From an uncultured Bacteroidota bacterium (GTDB lineage Bacteria; Bacteroidota; Bacteroidia; Flavobacteriales; Flavobacteriaceae): a stretch of 64,000 bases of DNA. Position numbers and translations under genes: made by a program. The first letter of the stretch is position 1; every line of letters starts with the position of its first letter. The stretch is taken from NCBI GenBank assembly GCA_902609035.1, contig CACLQG010000003.1, positions 1 through 64,000 on the forward strand, in the 5' to 3' direction. The notes under the pieces were generated by a model that saw nothing but the letters and a program-made list of their open reading frames with translations, searched no databases and was not told the DNA's origin. Shown piece by piece: positions 8,672 through 18,479 of this stretch.

Positions 8672-9960
8672 TGCAAAAATTTATTAATCCGACACCCGAA
8701 ACATGGAGGGAATTGGCTAAGCGGGGTTCTGCCTCTTTCGCCTCACTTGAGCCATTGGCCAAAAGAGTTTTTAATAATGTAGCTAGGAGTGGAGATAAAG
8801 CACTTTCTAAATATACTGAAAAGTTTGATAAGGTAAAGTTAGAAGATTTTTCAGTAAGTAAAAATGAAATTGAGCAAGCGATAGGTCGAGTGCCGAATAA
8901 GTTAAAAAATGCTATTAAACAGGCTAAAGACAATATCTTTCGTTTTCATAGTGCACAAAAAACAAATGAGGTCAGTGTAGAGACTCAAAAAGGAGTTAAT
9001 TGTTGGCAAAAAAAACTGCCCATAGAAAAGGTAGGGCTTTATGTGCCAGGAGGATCAGCACCTTTATTTTCTACCATCTTAATGTTGGCTATTCCCGCTC
9101 AAGTAGCAGGATGTTCAGAAGTAGTATTGTGCTCACCACCAAATAGTAATGGACACTTATCTGATGTAATACTTTATACTGCTAATTTATGTGGTGTTGA
9201 CAATATTTTTAAGGTCGGAGGAATTCAAGCCATTGCTGGAATGACCATTGGAACAAAAACTTTACCCAAAGTAGATAAACTTTTTGGTCCAGGCAATCAA
9301 TACGTCACCGTAGCCAAACAGCTTGCCACTCAATACCAAGTCGCTATAGATATGCCAGCAGGACCTAGTGAACTCATGGTCGTTGCGGATAACTCTGCAA
9401 AAGCTGCATTTGTTGCCTCTGATTTACTTTCCCAAGCGGAGCACGGTCCAGACAGTCAAGTGATATTTGTCACTACCGATAAGGAAATTATGGATGAAGT
9501 TGACCAAGAGTTGGAAAATCAAGTTAGTCTAATATCTCGACGGACCACTGCAATAAAGGCTTTAGATAATTCTAAAATCGTATTTTTCGACAGTCAAGAG
9601 GAGGCTATATCCTTTACCAATTATTATGGAGCTGAGCACCTGATCGTATGTGTGAAAAATGAAGATGAATTTGTAAACAGCATCAAACACGCAGGCTCTG
9701 TTTTCATTGGCAATTATACTCCTGAGAGCGCTGGAGATTATGCTTCTGGAACGAATCACACTTTGCCTACCAATGGTTATGTAAGGCAGTATAGTGGGGT
9801 AAACCTGGACAGTTTTTTAAAAGCAATTACCTATCAAAAAATTACCGCCCAAGGTTTGCAAGATCTGGGCCCTGTAATTGAGGAGATGGCAAGTGCTGAG
9901 GGATTACAAGCCCACAAAAATGCCGTCTCCATTCGGCTTAAAAAGCTTCAAAATGAGTGA
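8671..9960 (+). CDS. hisD: Histidinol dehydrogenase
   Basis: Last two steps of histidine synthesis: zinc- and NAD-dependent oxidation of histidinol to histidine. The ATG at 8671 (overlapping the hisG stop as TGATG) gives 429 residues starting MQKFINPTPETW. A longer frame from 8644 would add nine residues inside hisG and is less likely. Motifs include YVPGGSAPLFST, VDKLFGPGNQYV, DMPAGPSE, LLSQAEHGPDSQ with a zinc-ligand region, and GTNHTLPT. It overlaps hisC by 8 bp. Confidence 0.96.
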   Translation: MQKFINPTPETWRELAKRGSASFASLEPLAKRVFNNVARSGDKALSKYTEKFDKVKLEDFSVSKNEIEQAIGRVPNKLKNAIKQAKDNIFRFHSAQKTNEVSVETQKGVNCWQKKLPIEKVGLYVPGGSAPLFSTILMLAIPAQVAGCSEVVLCSPPNSNGHLSDVILYTANLCGVDNIFKVGGIQAIAGMTIGTKTLPKVDKLFGPGNQYVTVAKQLATQYQVAIDMPAGPSELMVVADNSAKAAFVASDLLSQAEHGPDSQVIFVTTDKEIMDEVDQELENQVSLISRRTTAIKALDNSKIVFFDSQEEAISFTNYYGAEHLIVCVKNEDEFVNSIKHAGSVFIGNYTPESAGDYASGTNHTLPTNGYVRQYSGVNLDSFLKAITYQKITAQGLQDLGPVIEEMASAEGLQAHKNAVSIRLKKLQNE

Positions 9961-11002
9961 AACAGAAATAATAAAACTTGTTAGACCTATTGTTAGGGAT
10001 ATTGCTCCCTATCGTTCGGCTAGAGATGAGTTTCAAGGTTTTGAAGCCCAAAAGGTCTTTTTGGATGCCAACGAAAACCCCTATAACAGTGTTGCCAATC
10101 GTTATCCTGATCCCTTGCAACGTCAATTAAAAAGAGTATTGGCGAAGGTAAAAGGAATAGGGGATGATCAAATCCTATTGGGTAATGGTAGTGATGAGGT
10201 ATTGGATTTAATCTTTCGTACTTTTTGTGAGCCCAGTCAAGACGAAGTCATTTTATTACCACCCACTTACGGTATGTATGCGGTCCTGGCCCAACTCAAT
10301 AAAATAAAGGCTGTAGATGTTCCTCTAAATAAAGAATTTGAATTGGATTTGGAGGTAATTATGTCCAAAGTCAATGAAAAGACTAAAGTGATTTTTGTCT
10401 GCTCTCCCAACAACCCAAGTGGTAATGCTATTCCAATGCCTCAAATTCAGCGTCTGTTGGATCAATTCTCTGGATTGGTGGTTGTTGATGAGGCCTATGT
10501 AGATTTTTCAAGCAAGGGCAGTGCTCTAAGCCTTTTGAAGGACTATCCTAGGTTGATGATTTGCCAAACGTTTTCAAAAGCTTATGGGTTGGCAGGAATT
10601 CGATTGGGGATTGGGATGGCCAATCCATTTATAATTAAGTATTTCAATAAAATAAAACCCCCATATAACATAAATACCCTCACTCAAAAAATGGCCTTAG
10701 CTGCATTAAATGATTTCTCTGATGTTCAATCTCAGGTAAAGGCATTGATTTCAGAAAGACAGCAAATGGAAAAAAGATTATTGTCTTTCAATTTTGTTAA
10801 AAAAATATACCCCAGTGATGCTAATTTTTTACTTATAAAAGTAGATGACGCCTCACTGCGATACGATCAATTTTTGACCCAAGGTATAGTAGTTCGAAAC
10901 CGTTCCTCCCTATTGGGATGTAACAATACACTTCGAATTACCGTGGGGACTCCTGAAGAAAATATTAAATTTATAAATGCTTGTAAAACCATAGATCAAT
11001 GA
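9953..11002 (+). CDS. hisC: Histidinol-phosphate aminotransferase
   Basis: PLP enzyme converting imidazole acetol phosphate to histidinol phosphate. I use the ATG at 9953 (349 residues, [12 protein letters not shown]), which overlaps the hisD end by 8 bp. An upstream ATG at 9878 lies deep inside hisD and would add a non-conserved 25-residue tail. Seen: DANENPY (38-44), GNGSDE (78-83), SPNNPSGN (151-158), DEAYVDF (179-185) and the PLP lysine K209 in [10 protein letters not shown]. The stop overlaps the hisB start (ATGA). Confidence 0.95.
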   Translation: MSETEIIKLVRPIVRDIAPYRSARDEFQGFEAQKVFLDANENPYNSVANRYPDPLQRQLKRVLAKVKGIGDDQILLGNGSDEVLDLIFRTFCEPSQDEVILLPPTYGMYAVLAQLNKIKAVDVPLNKEFELDLEVIMSKVNEKTKVIFVCSPNNPSGNAIPMPQIQRLLDQFSGLVVVDEAYVDFSSKGSALSLLKDYPRLMICQTFSKAYGLAGIRLGIGMANPFIIKYFNKIKPPYNINTLTQKMALAALNDFSDVQSQVKALISERQQMEKRLLSFNFVKKIYPSDANFLLIKVDDASLRYDQFLTQGIVVRNRSSLLGCNNTLRITVGTPEENIKFINACKTIDQ

Positions 11003-12129
11003 AAAAAGTATTATTTATCGACAGAGACGGTACTTTAACTTTGGAGCCGGGGGATTATCAATTAGATGCCTACGAAAAACTAGTTTTTTACCCAAAGGTT
11101 TTTCGCTACTTGGGCAATATAGCTCGTGAATTGGGCTTCGAGTTGGTTATGGTAACCAATCAAGATGGATTGGGAACGGATAGCTTCCCCGAGGAAGAAT
11201 TTTGGCCATACCAAAATCATTTGATCAAATCCTTTGAAAATGAAGGAATTGTTTTCTCTAATGTGTTTATTGATCAGACTTATCCTGAAGATCAGGCCGA
11301 TACACGTAAGCCAGGAACAGCTATGATGACTGCTTATTTAGATAATCCTGAATATGATTTATCTGCTTCTTATGTGATAGGCGATCGTTTGACCGATATG
11401 CAATTGGCCAAAAATTTGGGAGCCAAAGGTATTTTTATTGACAACAATGCAGATTTAGGGGCCGATGAGGTAACAGATACTGCACTGGAGGATACTATTG
11501 TAATGAACACGAAATGTTGGGAGGAAATTTACCGCATGCTTTTGTTAAAAGAACGTACTGTAGGTTTGGATAGAAACACTAAGGAAACACAAATATCTAT
11601 TCACCTTAATCTTGATGGAACTGGAAAGGCCCAAATTGATACGGGTATTGCTTTTTTTGACCATATGCTAGATCAGTTGGCCCGCCACGGTGGTGTTGAC
11701 CTAAGAATAAAGATCCAAGGTGACTTAGAGGTTGACGAACACCATACTATTGAAGACACGGCCATTGCCCTGGGAGAGAGTTTTGCAGAGGCTTTGGGGG
11801 ATAAAAAAGGTATAGAACGTTATGGATTTACATTACCAATGGACGATGCTCTGGCTCAAGTTGCCCTTGATTTTGGTGGGAGAAGTTGGTTGGTATGGGA
11901 AGCGGAGTTCAAAAGAGAAATGATTGGTCAAATGCCAACTGAGATGTTTTATCACTTTTTTAAATCTTTCGCTGATGGCGCCAAGGTAAATCTTAACATC
12001 AAAGCAGAAGGGACTAATGAACATCATAAGATTGAATCTATTTTCAAAGCTTTTGCCAAAGCTATCAAAATGGGCATTAAAAGAGACACGGATAAAATGA
12101 TTTTACCCTCTACAAAAGGAATTTTATAA
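10999..12129 (+). CDS. hisB: Bifunctional histidinol-phosphatase / imidazoleglycerol-phosphate dehydratase
   Basis: Two histidine-pathway activities in one 376-residue chain. The N-terminal part (about 1-170) is a HAD phosphatase with D8 and D10 in FIDRDGTLT and [25 protein letters not shown] HAD motif III. The C-terminal part (about 185-376) is IGP dehydratase, with the metal-binding HHTIED and EHHKIES histidine motifs and the [14 protein letters not shown] segment. This fusion is shared by Bacteroidota and enterobacteria. It overlaps hisC by 4 bp and is followed by hisH after 1 bp. Confidence 0.96.
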   Translation: MKKVLFIDRDGTLTLEPGDYQLDAYEKLVFYPKVFRYLGNIARELGFELVMVTNQDGLGTDSFPEEEFWPYQNHLIKSFENEGIVFSNVFIDQTYPEDQADTRKPGTAMMTAYLDNPEYDLSASYVIGDRLTDMQLAKNLGAKGIFIDNNADLGADEVTDTALEDTIVMNTKCWEEIYRMLLLKERTVGLDRNTKETQISIHLNLDGTGKAQIDTGIAFFDHMLDQLARHGGVDLRIKIQGDLEVDEHHTIEDTAIALGESFAEALGDKKGIERYGFTLPMDDALAQVALDFGGRSWLVWEAEFKREMIGQMPTEMFYHFFKSFADGAKVNLNIKAEGTNEHHKIESIFKAFAKAIKMGIKRDTDKMILPSTKGIL

Positions 12130-12130
12130 C

Positions 12131-12712
12131 ATGAAAGCAGTAATTGTAGATTATAATGCAGGAAATGTAAAAAGTATTCAGTTTGCATTGCAACGCTTGG
12201 GGGTGGATGCGCAAATTACGTACGACAATGAAACGATTTCTAAAGCAGACAAAGTAATATTTCCAGGGCAGGGAGAGGCGGCGAGCGCCATGGAAAAATT
12301 AAAATCCAAAGGTTTGGACTTATTGATTCCTCAGTTAAAACAACCTGTGTTGGGGATTTGTTTGGGAATGCAATTGATGTGTAAGGAAACAGAGGAGGGA
12401 AATACGAAAGGTCTTGACATTCTTCCTGTTAAAGTCACTCGTTTTCCCGACACAGTTAAAGTACCACAAATGGGATGGAATACAGTGAATCATAGCAAGA
12501 AGGAATTGTTTGATGGAATTGCTCAAGATTGCTATATGTACCTTGTTCACAGCTACAATGTTCCTCTAAATAATGCTACTACTGCCGTGAGTAGTTATGC
12601 TGGAAATTATAGTGTAGCGGTTCAAAAGGAGAACTTCTATGGGGTTCAATTTCACCCAGAGAAGAGCAGTAAAGATGGTTTGAAACTCTTGGATAATTTT
12701 TTAAAATTTTGA
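12131..12712 (+). CDS. hisH: Imidazole glycerol phosphate synthase, glutaminase subunit
   Basis: Class I glutamine amidotransferase that feeds ammonia to HisF. The 193 residues contain the nucleophile C77 in GICLGMQLM and the His/Glu of the triad in QFHPEKSS (about 173-180). The P-G-Q-G oxyanion loop reads IFPGQGEA (43-50). HisH and HisF form a complex; here hisA lies between their genes, the usual order. It sits 1 bp from hisB and 1 bp from hisA. Confidence 0.96.
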   Translation: MKAVIVDYNAGNVKSIQFALQRLGVDAQITYDNETISKADKVIFPGQGEAASAMEKLKSKGLDLLIPQLKQPVLGICLGMQLMCKETEEGNTKGLDILPVKVTRFPDTVKVPQMGWNTVNHSKKELFDGIAQDCYMYLVHSYNVPLNNATTAVSSYAGNYSVAVQKENFYGVQFHPEKSSKDGLKLLDNFLKF

Positions 12713-12713
12713 A

Positions 12714-13442
12714 ATGAGAATTATTCCTGCAATAGATATTATAGAGGGAAAATGTGTTCGACTTAGCAAAGGTGATTACAGTACCCAAAAAATCTATAAT
12801 GAAGATCCTTTAGAAGTGGCTAAAGCTTTTGAAGGAAGTGGAGTTTCTTATCTGCATGTTGTGGATTTAGATGGTGCCAAATCAAATAGTATAGTGAATC
12901 ATAAAGTTTTGGAAAAATTAGCAGTAAATACTGAATTAAAAATAGATTTTGGAGGTGGTCTAAAATCCGACGAAGATTTGAGAATCGCTTTTGCATGTGG
13001 AGTTAAACAAATTATTGTGGGAAGTATAGCAGTCAAAAAACCGCGTATTTTTAAGAAATGGTTGACACAATATGGCAGTGAAAAAATAATTTTGGGCGCA
13101 GATATAAAAGGAGATTTGATTGCTGTAAGTGGATGGATGGAAACCTCTGATGAAACCATAGTACCCTTTATAAAAAAATTTCAAGACGAGGGAATTCAAT
13201 ACGTAATATGCACTGATATCAGTAAAGACGGAATGTTGGAGGGGCCTGCTTTTGGTCTTTACAAGTCGTTATTGATAGAATGCCCTGAAATTAAGTTAAT
13301 TGCTTCTGGAGGGGTATCCGATATGTCCCAATTACCTCAGTTGGACCTCATAGGTTGCGAGGGTGTCATAATTGGTAAGGCGATTTATGAAAAAAGAATA
13401 AGCTTGAAAGATATAGAAACGTACATTGTAGAAAACAATTGA
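12714..13442 (+). CDS. hisA: ProFAR isomerase
   Basis: TIM-barrel isomerase opening the ribose of ProFAR to PRFAR. The 242 residues start [17 protein letters not shown] with catalytic D8. The second acidic residue lies in [10 protein letters not shown] (about 164-173), and phosphate-binding GGGLKS and ASGGVSD loops are present. The HisA/HisF distinction rests on IPAIDI here against IPCLDI in the next gene. It begins 1 bp after hisH and ends 3 bp before hisF. Confidence 0.96.
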   Translation: MRIIPAIDIIEGKCVRLSKGDYSTQKIYNEDPLEVAKAFEGSGVSYLHVVDLDGAKSNSIVNHKVLEKLAVNTELKIDFGGGLKSDEDLRIAFACGVKQIIVGSIAVKKPRIFKKWLTQYGSEKIILGADIKGDLIAVSGWMETSDETIVPFIKKFQDEGIQYVICTDISKDGMLEGPAFGLYKSLLIECPEIKLIASGGVSDMSQLPQLDLIGCEGVIIGKAIYEKRISLKDIETYIVENN

Positions 13443-13445
13443 ATC

Positions 13446-14207
13446 ATGTTAACCAAAAGAATAATTCCTTGCTTGGATATAAAGGATGGGCGAACCGTAA
13501 AGGGGGTTAACTTTGTTGACCTTCGTGATGCTGGTGATCCAGTAGAGTTGGCAAGACGATATACGCATGAGGGCGCTGATGAATTGGTTTTTCTTGATAT
13601 ATCTGCAACAGAGCAGAAAAGAAAAACTTTGGCAGATTTGGTTTTGAAAGTCGCTTCGGCTTTAGACATACCTTTTACAGTAGGGGGAGGCATAAGCAGT
13701 GTAGATGATGCCAAAATATTACTTAGAAATGGAGCGGATAAGGTTTCGATCAACTCTGCGGCAGTAAGTCGACCCGAACTGATCAACGAATTGGCAGATG
13801 CCTTTGGCAGTCAGTGTGTGGTGGTTGCTATAGATGCAAAAAAAATAGAAGATTGTTGGCGTGTGCATTTGGTAGGAGGAAAGGTACCTACCCCTATCGA
13901 TCTCAACGAATGGGCGAAAGAGGCAGAAGTTCGTGGGGCGGGTGAAATTCTCTTTACCTCGATGGATCATGATGGAACCAAAAATGGATTTGCTAATACT
14001 GCCTTAGCAGAATTGACTGAAACAGTAAATATTCCCATTATCGCATCTGGAGGAGCAGGAAATACCCAACACTTTGTGGATACTTTTAAAATCGGTAAAG
14101 CTGATGCAGCTTTAGCGGCTAGTGTTTTCCACTTTAGTGAAATCGATATTCCACAATTGAAAAATATTTTGAAAAAAGAAAATATAGCAACAAGAATCAT
14201 CAAATGA
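13446..14207 (+). CDS. hisF: Imidazole glycerol phosphate synthase, cyclase subunit
   Basis: TIM-barrel cyclase that combines PRFAR with ammonia from HisH to give imidazole glycerol phosphate and AICAR. Of 253 residues, the N-terminus reads [19 protein letters not shown] with catalytic D11. VVAIDAKK (about 126-133) carries the second catalytic Asp, and GGGISS and ASGGAGN bind phosphate. The stop overlaps the hisIE start (ATGA). Confidence 0.96.
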   Translation: MLTKRIIPCLDIKDGRTVKGVNFVDLRDAGDPVELARRYTHEGADELVFLDISATEQKRKTLADLVLKVASALDIPFTVGGGISSVDDAKILLRNGADKVSINSAAVSRPELINELADAFGSQCVVVAIDAKKIEDCWRVHLVGGKVPTPIDLNEWAKEAEVRGAGEILFTSMDHDGTKNGFANTALAELTETVNIPIIASGGAGNTQHFVDTFKIGKADAALAASVFHFSEIDIPQLKNILKKENIATRIIK

Positions 14208-14803
14208 AAACAGCAAATTTTAATAAAGACCCCAACGGATTGTTGCCTGCCATAGTTCAAGATGCTCAAACATTAAAAGTTTTAATGTTGGGATATATGA
14301 ATGAGGAAGCTTTAGAAAAAACTCAATCCTCAGGTAAGGTCACTTTTTTTAGCAGGAGTAAACAACGACTTTGGACTAAAGGTGATGAAAGTGGAAACTA
14401 TCTTGACTTTAAGTCTTTAAAAGTCGATTGTGATCAAGACGCACTATTGGTTTACGCTCTCCCCCAGGGCCCGACTTGTCATAAAGGGGAGGATACCTGT
14501 TGGGAAGAGGATAATGTTTCAGCGTTTTCATTTATTGGCGCCTTGGAAGATGTTATTCAAAACAGGGAATCTCAACGTCAAGAAGGGAGTTATGTTAGTA
14601 ATCTATTTGAAAAAGGGGTTGATAAAATTGCTCAAAAAGTAGGAGAAGAGGCAGTTGAAACTGTGATTGAAGCCATAGCTGACAGAGAGGATTTATTTAT
14701 GGAAGAAGCTGCCGACTTGTTTTTCCATTACCTTATTCTATTGAGATCTAAAGGTAAAAGCTTAAAAGATGTTGGGGCTGTATTGGAGAAGCGCAAAGAG
14801 TAA
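14204..14803 (+). CDS. hisI: Bifunctional phosphoribosyl-AMP cyclohydrolase / phosphoribosyl-ATP pyrophosphatase
   Basis: HisIE fusion for steps two and three of histidine synthesis. The cyclohydrolase (about 1-105) contains [26 protein letters not shown] and metal-binding cysteines in VDCDQDA and [12 protein letters not shown]. The pyrophosphatase (about 110-199) is an all-helical MazG-like domain with [13 protein letters not shown] and [13 protein letters not shown]. At 199 residues it is the usual fusion length. It is the last gene of the his operon. Confidence 0.96.
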   Translation: MKTANFNKDPNGLLPAIVQDAQTLKVLMLGYMNEEALEKTQSSGKVTFFSRSKQRLWTKGDESGNYLDFKSLKVDCDQDALLVYALPQGPTCHKGEDTCWEEDNVSAFSFIGALEDVIQNRESQRQEGSYVSNLFEKGVDKIAQKVGEEAVETVIEAIADREDLFMEEAADLFFHYLILLRSKGKSLKDVGAVLEKRKE

Positions 14804-14822
14804 TCACTTAATATATTGAGTT

Positions 14823-14839
14823 GAAATATTAAATATTTC
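14823..14839. repeat. Perfect palindrome upstream of the DUF885 gene
   Basis: GAAATATT-A-AATATTTC, 8-bp arms around one central base, ending 4 bp before the ATG at 14844. The 15-bp core AAATATTAAATATTT recurs exactly inside the larger palindrome at 17710-17734 upstream of tetR. It may be an operator or a chance AT structure. Confidence 0.45.
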
Positions 14840-14843
14840 ACAA

Positions 14844-16610
14844 ATGAAAAAAAAGTTCTTTATCTTCTTACTTTTAATTCCTTTTTTTTCCTGCACTTTA
14901 CCAAGTTCTAAGGAGAAAAATATTGAATTTGAAAACCTTTTAAACAAATATTATGAGGGTTCATTACAACTTTATCGTATTAATGCAACTTTTTCAGGGG
15001 ATTCACGATACAATGACACACTTCCTAATTTTTTGTCTGTTGAATTTAAAAAAAAGGAAAAGGAATTTTTGGAATATTACCAATCGGCTTTGCTCAATTT
15101 TGATAATGGCGAATTAAGTCCAAATCAGTCAATGAGTAAGCGTATCTTAATTAGAGAGTTGCAATTGGAATTGGAGGGTCAAACCTTCCATACAGATTTG
15201 ATGCCCATAAATCAAATGTGGACTTTTCAAATTACCATTGGCCAATTGGCATCGGGTAAAGGCGCCCAGCCCTTTAAGACGCAGCAAGATTACCAAAACT
15301 GGTTGGTGCGTTTGGAGGGCTATTTGGAATGGTTGGGTTCGGCAGAAGAAAAGATGAAAAAGGGTATAGAAAAAGGTTATGTACTTCCTAAGTCATTAAT
15401 TGTAAAGGTTTTGCCACAGCTTGAAGCTATGATGCAAAAAGATGTAACAAAACATCTTTTTTATAGTCCTATAGATGAAATGCCCGAGAATTTTACATTT
15501 GAGGAGAAAAAGAAATTTAGATCGGCCTATTCCAATATGATTGAAAATCGAATTGTACCAGCTTACCAGCGACTCCACGATTTTATGGCGACAGAGTATC
15601 TAGAGGCGGGCAGAGAAAGCAGTGGTTTTGGAGCATTTCCTGACGGGGAGGCTTATTATGATTATGCATTACGGGTTTATACCACTACAAACTTAAAGGC
15701 AGACAGTATTCATCAACTGGGATTGAATGAAGTGGCGAGAATTCGAAACGAGATGGAAAAAATAAAAAATGAGGTGGGTTTCAAAGGTGATCTTAATGCT
15801 TTTTTTGAACATGTTCGTTCTTTACCTAAACTGATACCTTTCGATGACCCTCAACATGTGATCGATAATTTCAATGCTATTTATAAAAAAATCAAGCCTA
15901 ATCTAAACCAGCTTTTTTCACTGCAGCCCAAAACTCCTTTTGAAATAAGAAGGGTAGAGGCATTTCGAGAGGCTTCAGCAGCTGCACATTACAATCCGGG
16001 CTCCCTTGACGGTACTCGTCCTGGAATCTTTTATGTACCCATACCAGAGGTAGAAAAATACAATGTGTACTCAGACGAAGATCTATTTCTTCATGAGGCG
16101 ATTCCTGGACATCACTTTCAAATTTCATTACAACAAGAAAATGAGTCTTTACCTGACTTTAGAAAAAACTTATTTTACAGTGCTTTTTCAGAGGGCTGGG
16201 CATTGTATGCAGAATCTTTAGGAAAAGAACTGGGTCTATACGACGACCCTTATCAGCATTTTGGAATGTTAGGTGCTGAAATGCACCGGGCGATCCGGCT
16301 GGTAGTTGACACTGGTTTACATGCTAAGTTTTGGACTCGAGAGCAAGCAATACAATTTTCACTTGACAATGAGGCCGAATCGTTGGCAGGAATAACCTCA
16401 GAAATAGAGCGATATATGGCAAATCCTGCTCAGGCACTTTCATATAAAATTGGTCAACTTAAAATCATATCCTTAAGAAAAAAGGCGGAGGAAAAAATGG
16501 GAGACCGATTTGATATTCGTATTTTTCATCAAAAAATATTAGAATCCGGTGCTTTGCCATTGCATATTTTAGAGGAGAAAATCGATCTTTGGATCCAACA
16601 GCATATCTAA
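14844..16610 (+). CDS. DUF885-family lipoprotein, putative metallopeptidase
   Basis: Predicted exported lipoprotein: the N-terminus MKKKFFIFLLLIPFFSC carries a lipobox with the acceptor at C17. The rest (588 residues in all) is DUF885. The zinc-peptidase-like motif HEAIPGHH is at about 417-424, followed by FSEGWALYAESLGKELG (about 450-466), which gives the downstream Glu typical of the family, and the MHRAIRLVVDTGLH segment. The family is thought to be peptidases, but the substrate is unknown. It starts about 40 bp after hisIE; the palindrome at its start suggests separate control. DUF2461 follows 9 bp downstream. Confidence 0.88.
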   Translation: MKKKFFIFLLLIPFFSCTLPSSKEKNIEFENLLNKYYEGSLQLYRINATFSGDSRYNDTLPNFLSVEFKKKEKEFLEYYQSALLNFDNGELSPNQSMSKRILIRELQLELEGQTFHTDLMPINQMWTFQITIGQLASGKGAQPFKTQQDYQNWLVRLEGYLEWLGSAEEKMKKGIEKGYVLPKSLIVKVLPQLEAMMQKDVTKHLFYSPIDEMPENFTFEEKKKFRSAYSNMIENRIVPAYQRLHDFMATEYLEAGRESSGFGAFPDGEAYYDYALRVYTTTNLKADSIHQLGLNEVARIRNEMEKIKNEVGFKGDLNAFFEHVRSLPKLIPFDDPQHVIDNFNAIYKKIKPNLNQLFSLQPKTPFEIRRVEAFREASAAAHYNPGSLDGTRPGIFYVPIPEVEKYNVYSDEDLFLHEAIPGHHFQISLQQENESLPDFRKNLFYSAFSEGWALYAESLGKELGLYDDPYQHFGMLGAEMHRAIRLVVDTGLHAKFWTREQAIQFSLDNEAESLAGITSEIERYMANPAQALSYKIGQLKIISLRKKAEEKMGDRFDIRIFHQKILESGALPLHILEEKIDLWIQQHI

Positions 16611-16619
16611 AACTATTGA

Positions 16620-17294
16620 ATGTCAAATATCAACCCACAAGTATTTAAGTTTTTTAAAACCCTATCCAAAAACAATAATCGAGATTGGTTTGAGGCCCAT
16701 AAATCTGAGTTTAAGGCTTTGCAGGGAGAAGTGAAAATTTTCATGAAAGCGGTGGAAGAGAAGCTTCAAATCCACGACAAGATTGAACAAGTAAAGATGT
16801 TTCGCATCTATCGTGATATCCGATTCTCGAAGAACAAAACTCCCTACAAAAACAATTTTGGCATTGCATTCCATCGTGAGAAACCTACATTAAGAGGAGG
16901 GTATTATATTCACTTAGAGCCTGGAAATAGTTTTTTGGGAGTAGGCTTTTGGGGACCAAAGCCAGCAGATTTATTTAGAATAAGAAAAGAACTAGAGTTA
17001 GATGCCGATGAGCTTAGAGAGATTATAAATGATCCTACTTTTAAAAGCCATTGGGGTACTCTTGAGGGAGATGAGGTGAAAACTGCACCCAAAGGTTTTA
17101 ATAAAGATCATCCAAACATTGACCTAATAAAAAAGAAACAATACACATTCATAAAACGATTAAAGGATGAAGATGTTTTTAATCATGGTTTCACCATTTT
17201 GATAGATGATCATTTTCAAAAGATTCGTCCTTATTTCGATTACATGAGTCATTTATTAACAACTGATCTAAATGGGGAAAGTTTATTGGATTAG
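16620..17294 (+). CDS. DUF2461 domain protein
   Basis: A 224-residue cytosolic protein of the DUF2461 (TIGR02453) family, function unknown. Seen: NNNRDWFEAHKSEF near the N-terminus (18-31), MFRIYRDIRFSKNKTPYKNN (about 60-79) and the GGYYIHLEPGNSFLGVGFW strand region (about 92-110), all family hallmarks. No signal peptide or membrane segment. It is 9 bp after the DUF885 gene and likely co-transcribed with it. Confidence 0.88.
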   Translation: MSNINPQVFKFFKTLSKNNNRDWFEAHKSEFKALQGEVKIFMKAVEEKLQIHDKIEQVKMFRIYRDIRFSKNKTPYKNNFGIAFHREKPTLRGGYYIHLEPGNSFLGVGFWGPKPADLFRIRKELELDADELREIINDPTFKSHWGTLEGDEVKTAPKGFNKDHPNIDLIKKKQYTFIKRLKDEDVFNHGFTILIDDHFQKIRPYFDYMSHLLTTDLNGESLLD

Positions 17295-17573
17295 ATTTTT
17301 TAAAAACGAAGGAGACTATCAACTATATCTGTATGTGCATCGGGCCAGATGTTCTGCTTTAAAACTTTTCTCCTGTTCCCATCAACAAAAATGTAATGGT
17401 TTTATCAATTCATGTCTTAAACTCTTTAGGTCATTTGTACGATCATTATTATTATGTTTAATTCAATTGAGAAGTTAACTTGATAATCTTTTAAAAAGGA
17501 GTAAGTCGATTTTTACATTTTTATATACACAATCAAATATTAAATAATCCTTTCCTTTCATCCAGCACAATAT

Positions 17574-17583
17574 GTAATTACTT
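17574..17583. repeat. GTAATTACTT repeat, copy 1
   Basis: GTAATTACTT occurs here and again at 17769-17778, where it is part of the perfect 12-bp palindrome AAGTAATTACTT. The two copies lie 195 bp apart in the tetR upstream region. Confidence 0.3.
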
Positions 17584-17709
17584 GAAATATTGTTACTTAT
17601 TTAGAAATACCATTATTCAGAATATTTGATAAAAAAAACTATTGACAATATAATTATTGATAAATAATGATTTTTTTTTCAAGTTTAGTTTTGGTTTTTC
17701 ATTAACAAA

Positions 17710-17734
17710 TTTTAAAATATTAAATATTTTAAAA
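17710..17734. promoter_or_regulatory. 25-bp perfect palindrome, candidate TetR operator
   Basis: TTTTAAAATATT-A-AATATTTTAAAA has perfect 12-bp arms and one central base, and lies 48 bp before the tetR ATG. It shares a 15-bp core with the palindrome before the DUF885 gene (14823-14839). TetR regulators often bind palindromes next to their own gene. AT richness raises the chance level, so this is only a candidate. Confidence 0.4.
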
Positions 17735-17766
17735 ATTAATTTATTTAAATTTATTATTATTGATAA

Positions 17767-17778
17767 AAGTAATTACTT
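17767..17778. promoter_or_regulatory. 12-bp palindrome next to tetR start
   Basis: AAGTAATTACTT ends 4 bp before the tetR ATG at 17783, where a ribosome binding site would lie. It contains the second copy of GTAATTACTT. A bound regulator here would block translation initiation or transcription; this is inference from position only. Confidence 0.35.
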
Positions 17779-17782
17779 ACTT

Positions 17783-18304
17783 ATGACAAGAAAACAAAAC
17801 ATAATTCTTAGCAGCGCACTAAAGTTATTCGCTAAACAAGGATTTGAGGCTACTTCGACAAGATCAATTGCTTATGATGCTGGTGTATCCGAGGGTCTAA
17901 TATTTAGACATTTCAAAAACAAAGATGGATTATTGACGAACCTGATGAAAATTGAGGAGAAAAGATTAGAAAAATTAATTCAACCAATAGATAACCTTAC
18001 ACATCCTAGAGTTATACTAAAGCATGTAATCAGCCTTCCATTCAATATGGCAAAAGAACAAACAGACTATTGGAAAGTTTTTTATAGTCTACGATGGCAA
18101 ATGAATATTGATAAAACTGAATTTTTAAGAAAACTTTATATTAAGGTAGAAAATGCTTTTAAGGCTTTGAATTACTCTGATCCTCAATCTGAAGCAGATA
18201 CCTTTATGATGATCTGGGATGGTGCTATGAATTATATTCTTTTAGATAGTCCAATTAATTCTTTTGTTATATTCGAAACCTTGCTTGAAAAGTTCGATAT
18301 ATAA
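17783..18304 (+). CDS. TetR/AcrR-family transcriptional regulator
   Basis: A 173-residue one-component repressor. The N-terminal helix-turn-helix (about 1-48) reads ILSSALKLFAKQGFEATSTR, AGVSEGLIFRHFKNKDGLL, the standard TetR fold with the YxHF-type recognition helix (FRHF). The C-terminal ligand domain (about 60-173) has no recognisable ligand class. The ATG at 17783 is chosen because the longer frame from 17657 adds 42 residues rich in Phe, Ile and Asn that are not family-like. The gene is AT rich and isolated; regulated genes are unknown, though a shared palindrome hints at the DUF885 gene. Confidence 0.88.
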   Translation: MTRKQNIILSSALKLFAKQGFEATSTRSIAYDAGVSEGLIFRHFKNKDGLLTNLMKIEEKRLEKLIQPIDNLTHPRVILKHVISLPFNMAKEQTDYWKVFYSLRWQMNIDKTEFLRKLYIKVENAFKALNYSDPQSEADTFMMIWDGAMNYILLDSPINSFVIFETLLEKFDI

Positions 18305-18479
18305 ACATCTTATTAAGTTCAGTATGTGATTAAATACTTATATTTTTTCTATAATTAATATTATGTAAAATAGAAAATAAAGAATCTATTATTCACTCTT
18401 ACATTACAATTCAGTTAAAAAAATTCAAAGTAATATGAGTATTTATTATTATTGTTTAAATATTGATTGAGTAGATTCT

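Larger units (their letters stand above)
17295..17782. other. AT-rich gap upstream of tetR, possible minus-strand gene remnant
   Basis: No intact gene is supported. The first part (about 17300-17480), read on the minus strand, gives pieces such as RHELIKPLHF and ITFLLMGTGEKF in different frames, which may be a decayed gene that I cannot name. The plus-strand frame over the same part (to 17478) has an unnatural composition and is probably spurious. The second half is very AT rich and holds the palindromes described separately, so it is probably the control region of tetR. Confidence 0.4.

Noticed and set aside
8167..8676. 169-codon minus-strand frame inside hisG
   Set aside because: It is the shadow of hisG: no promoter, no family pattern and full overlap with a certain gene.
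17272..17478. 68-codon plus-strand frame overlapping the end of the DUF2461 gene
   Set aside because: Composition rich in Cys, Ser, Arg and His with no family resemblance; it overlaps a real gene and a likely minus-strand remnant.
17710..17782. Transposon or IS ends suggested by AT palindromes
   Set aside because: No transposase, no target duplication and no terminal repeat pair at a suitable distance.
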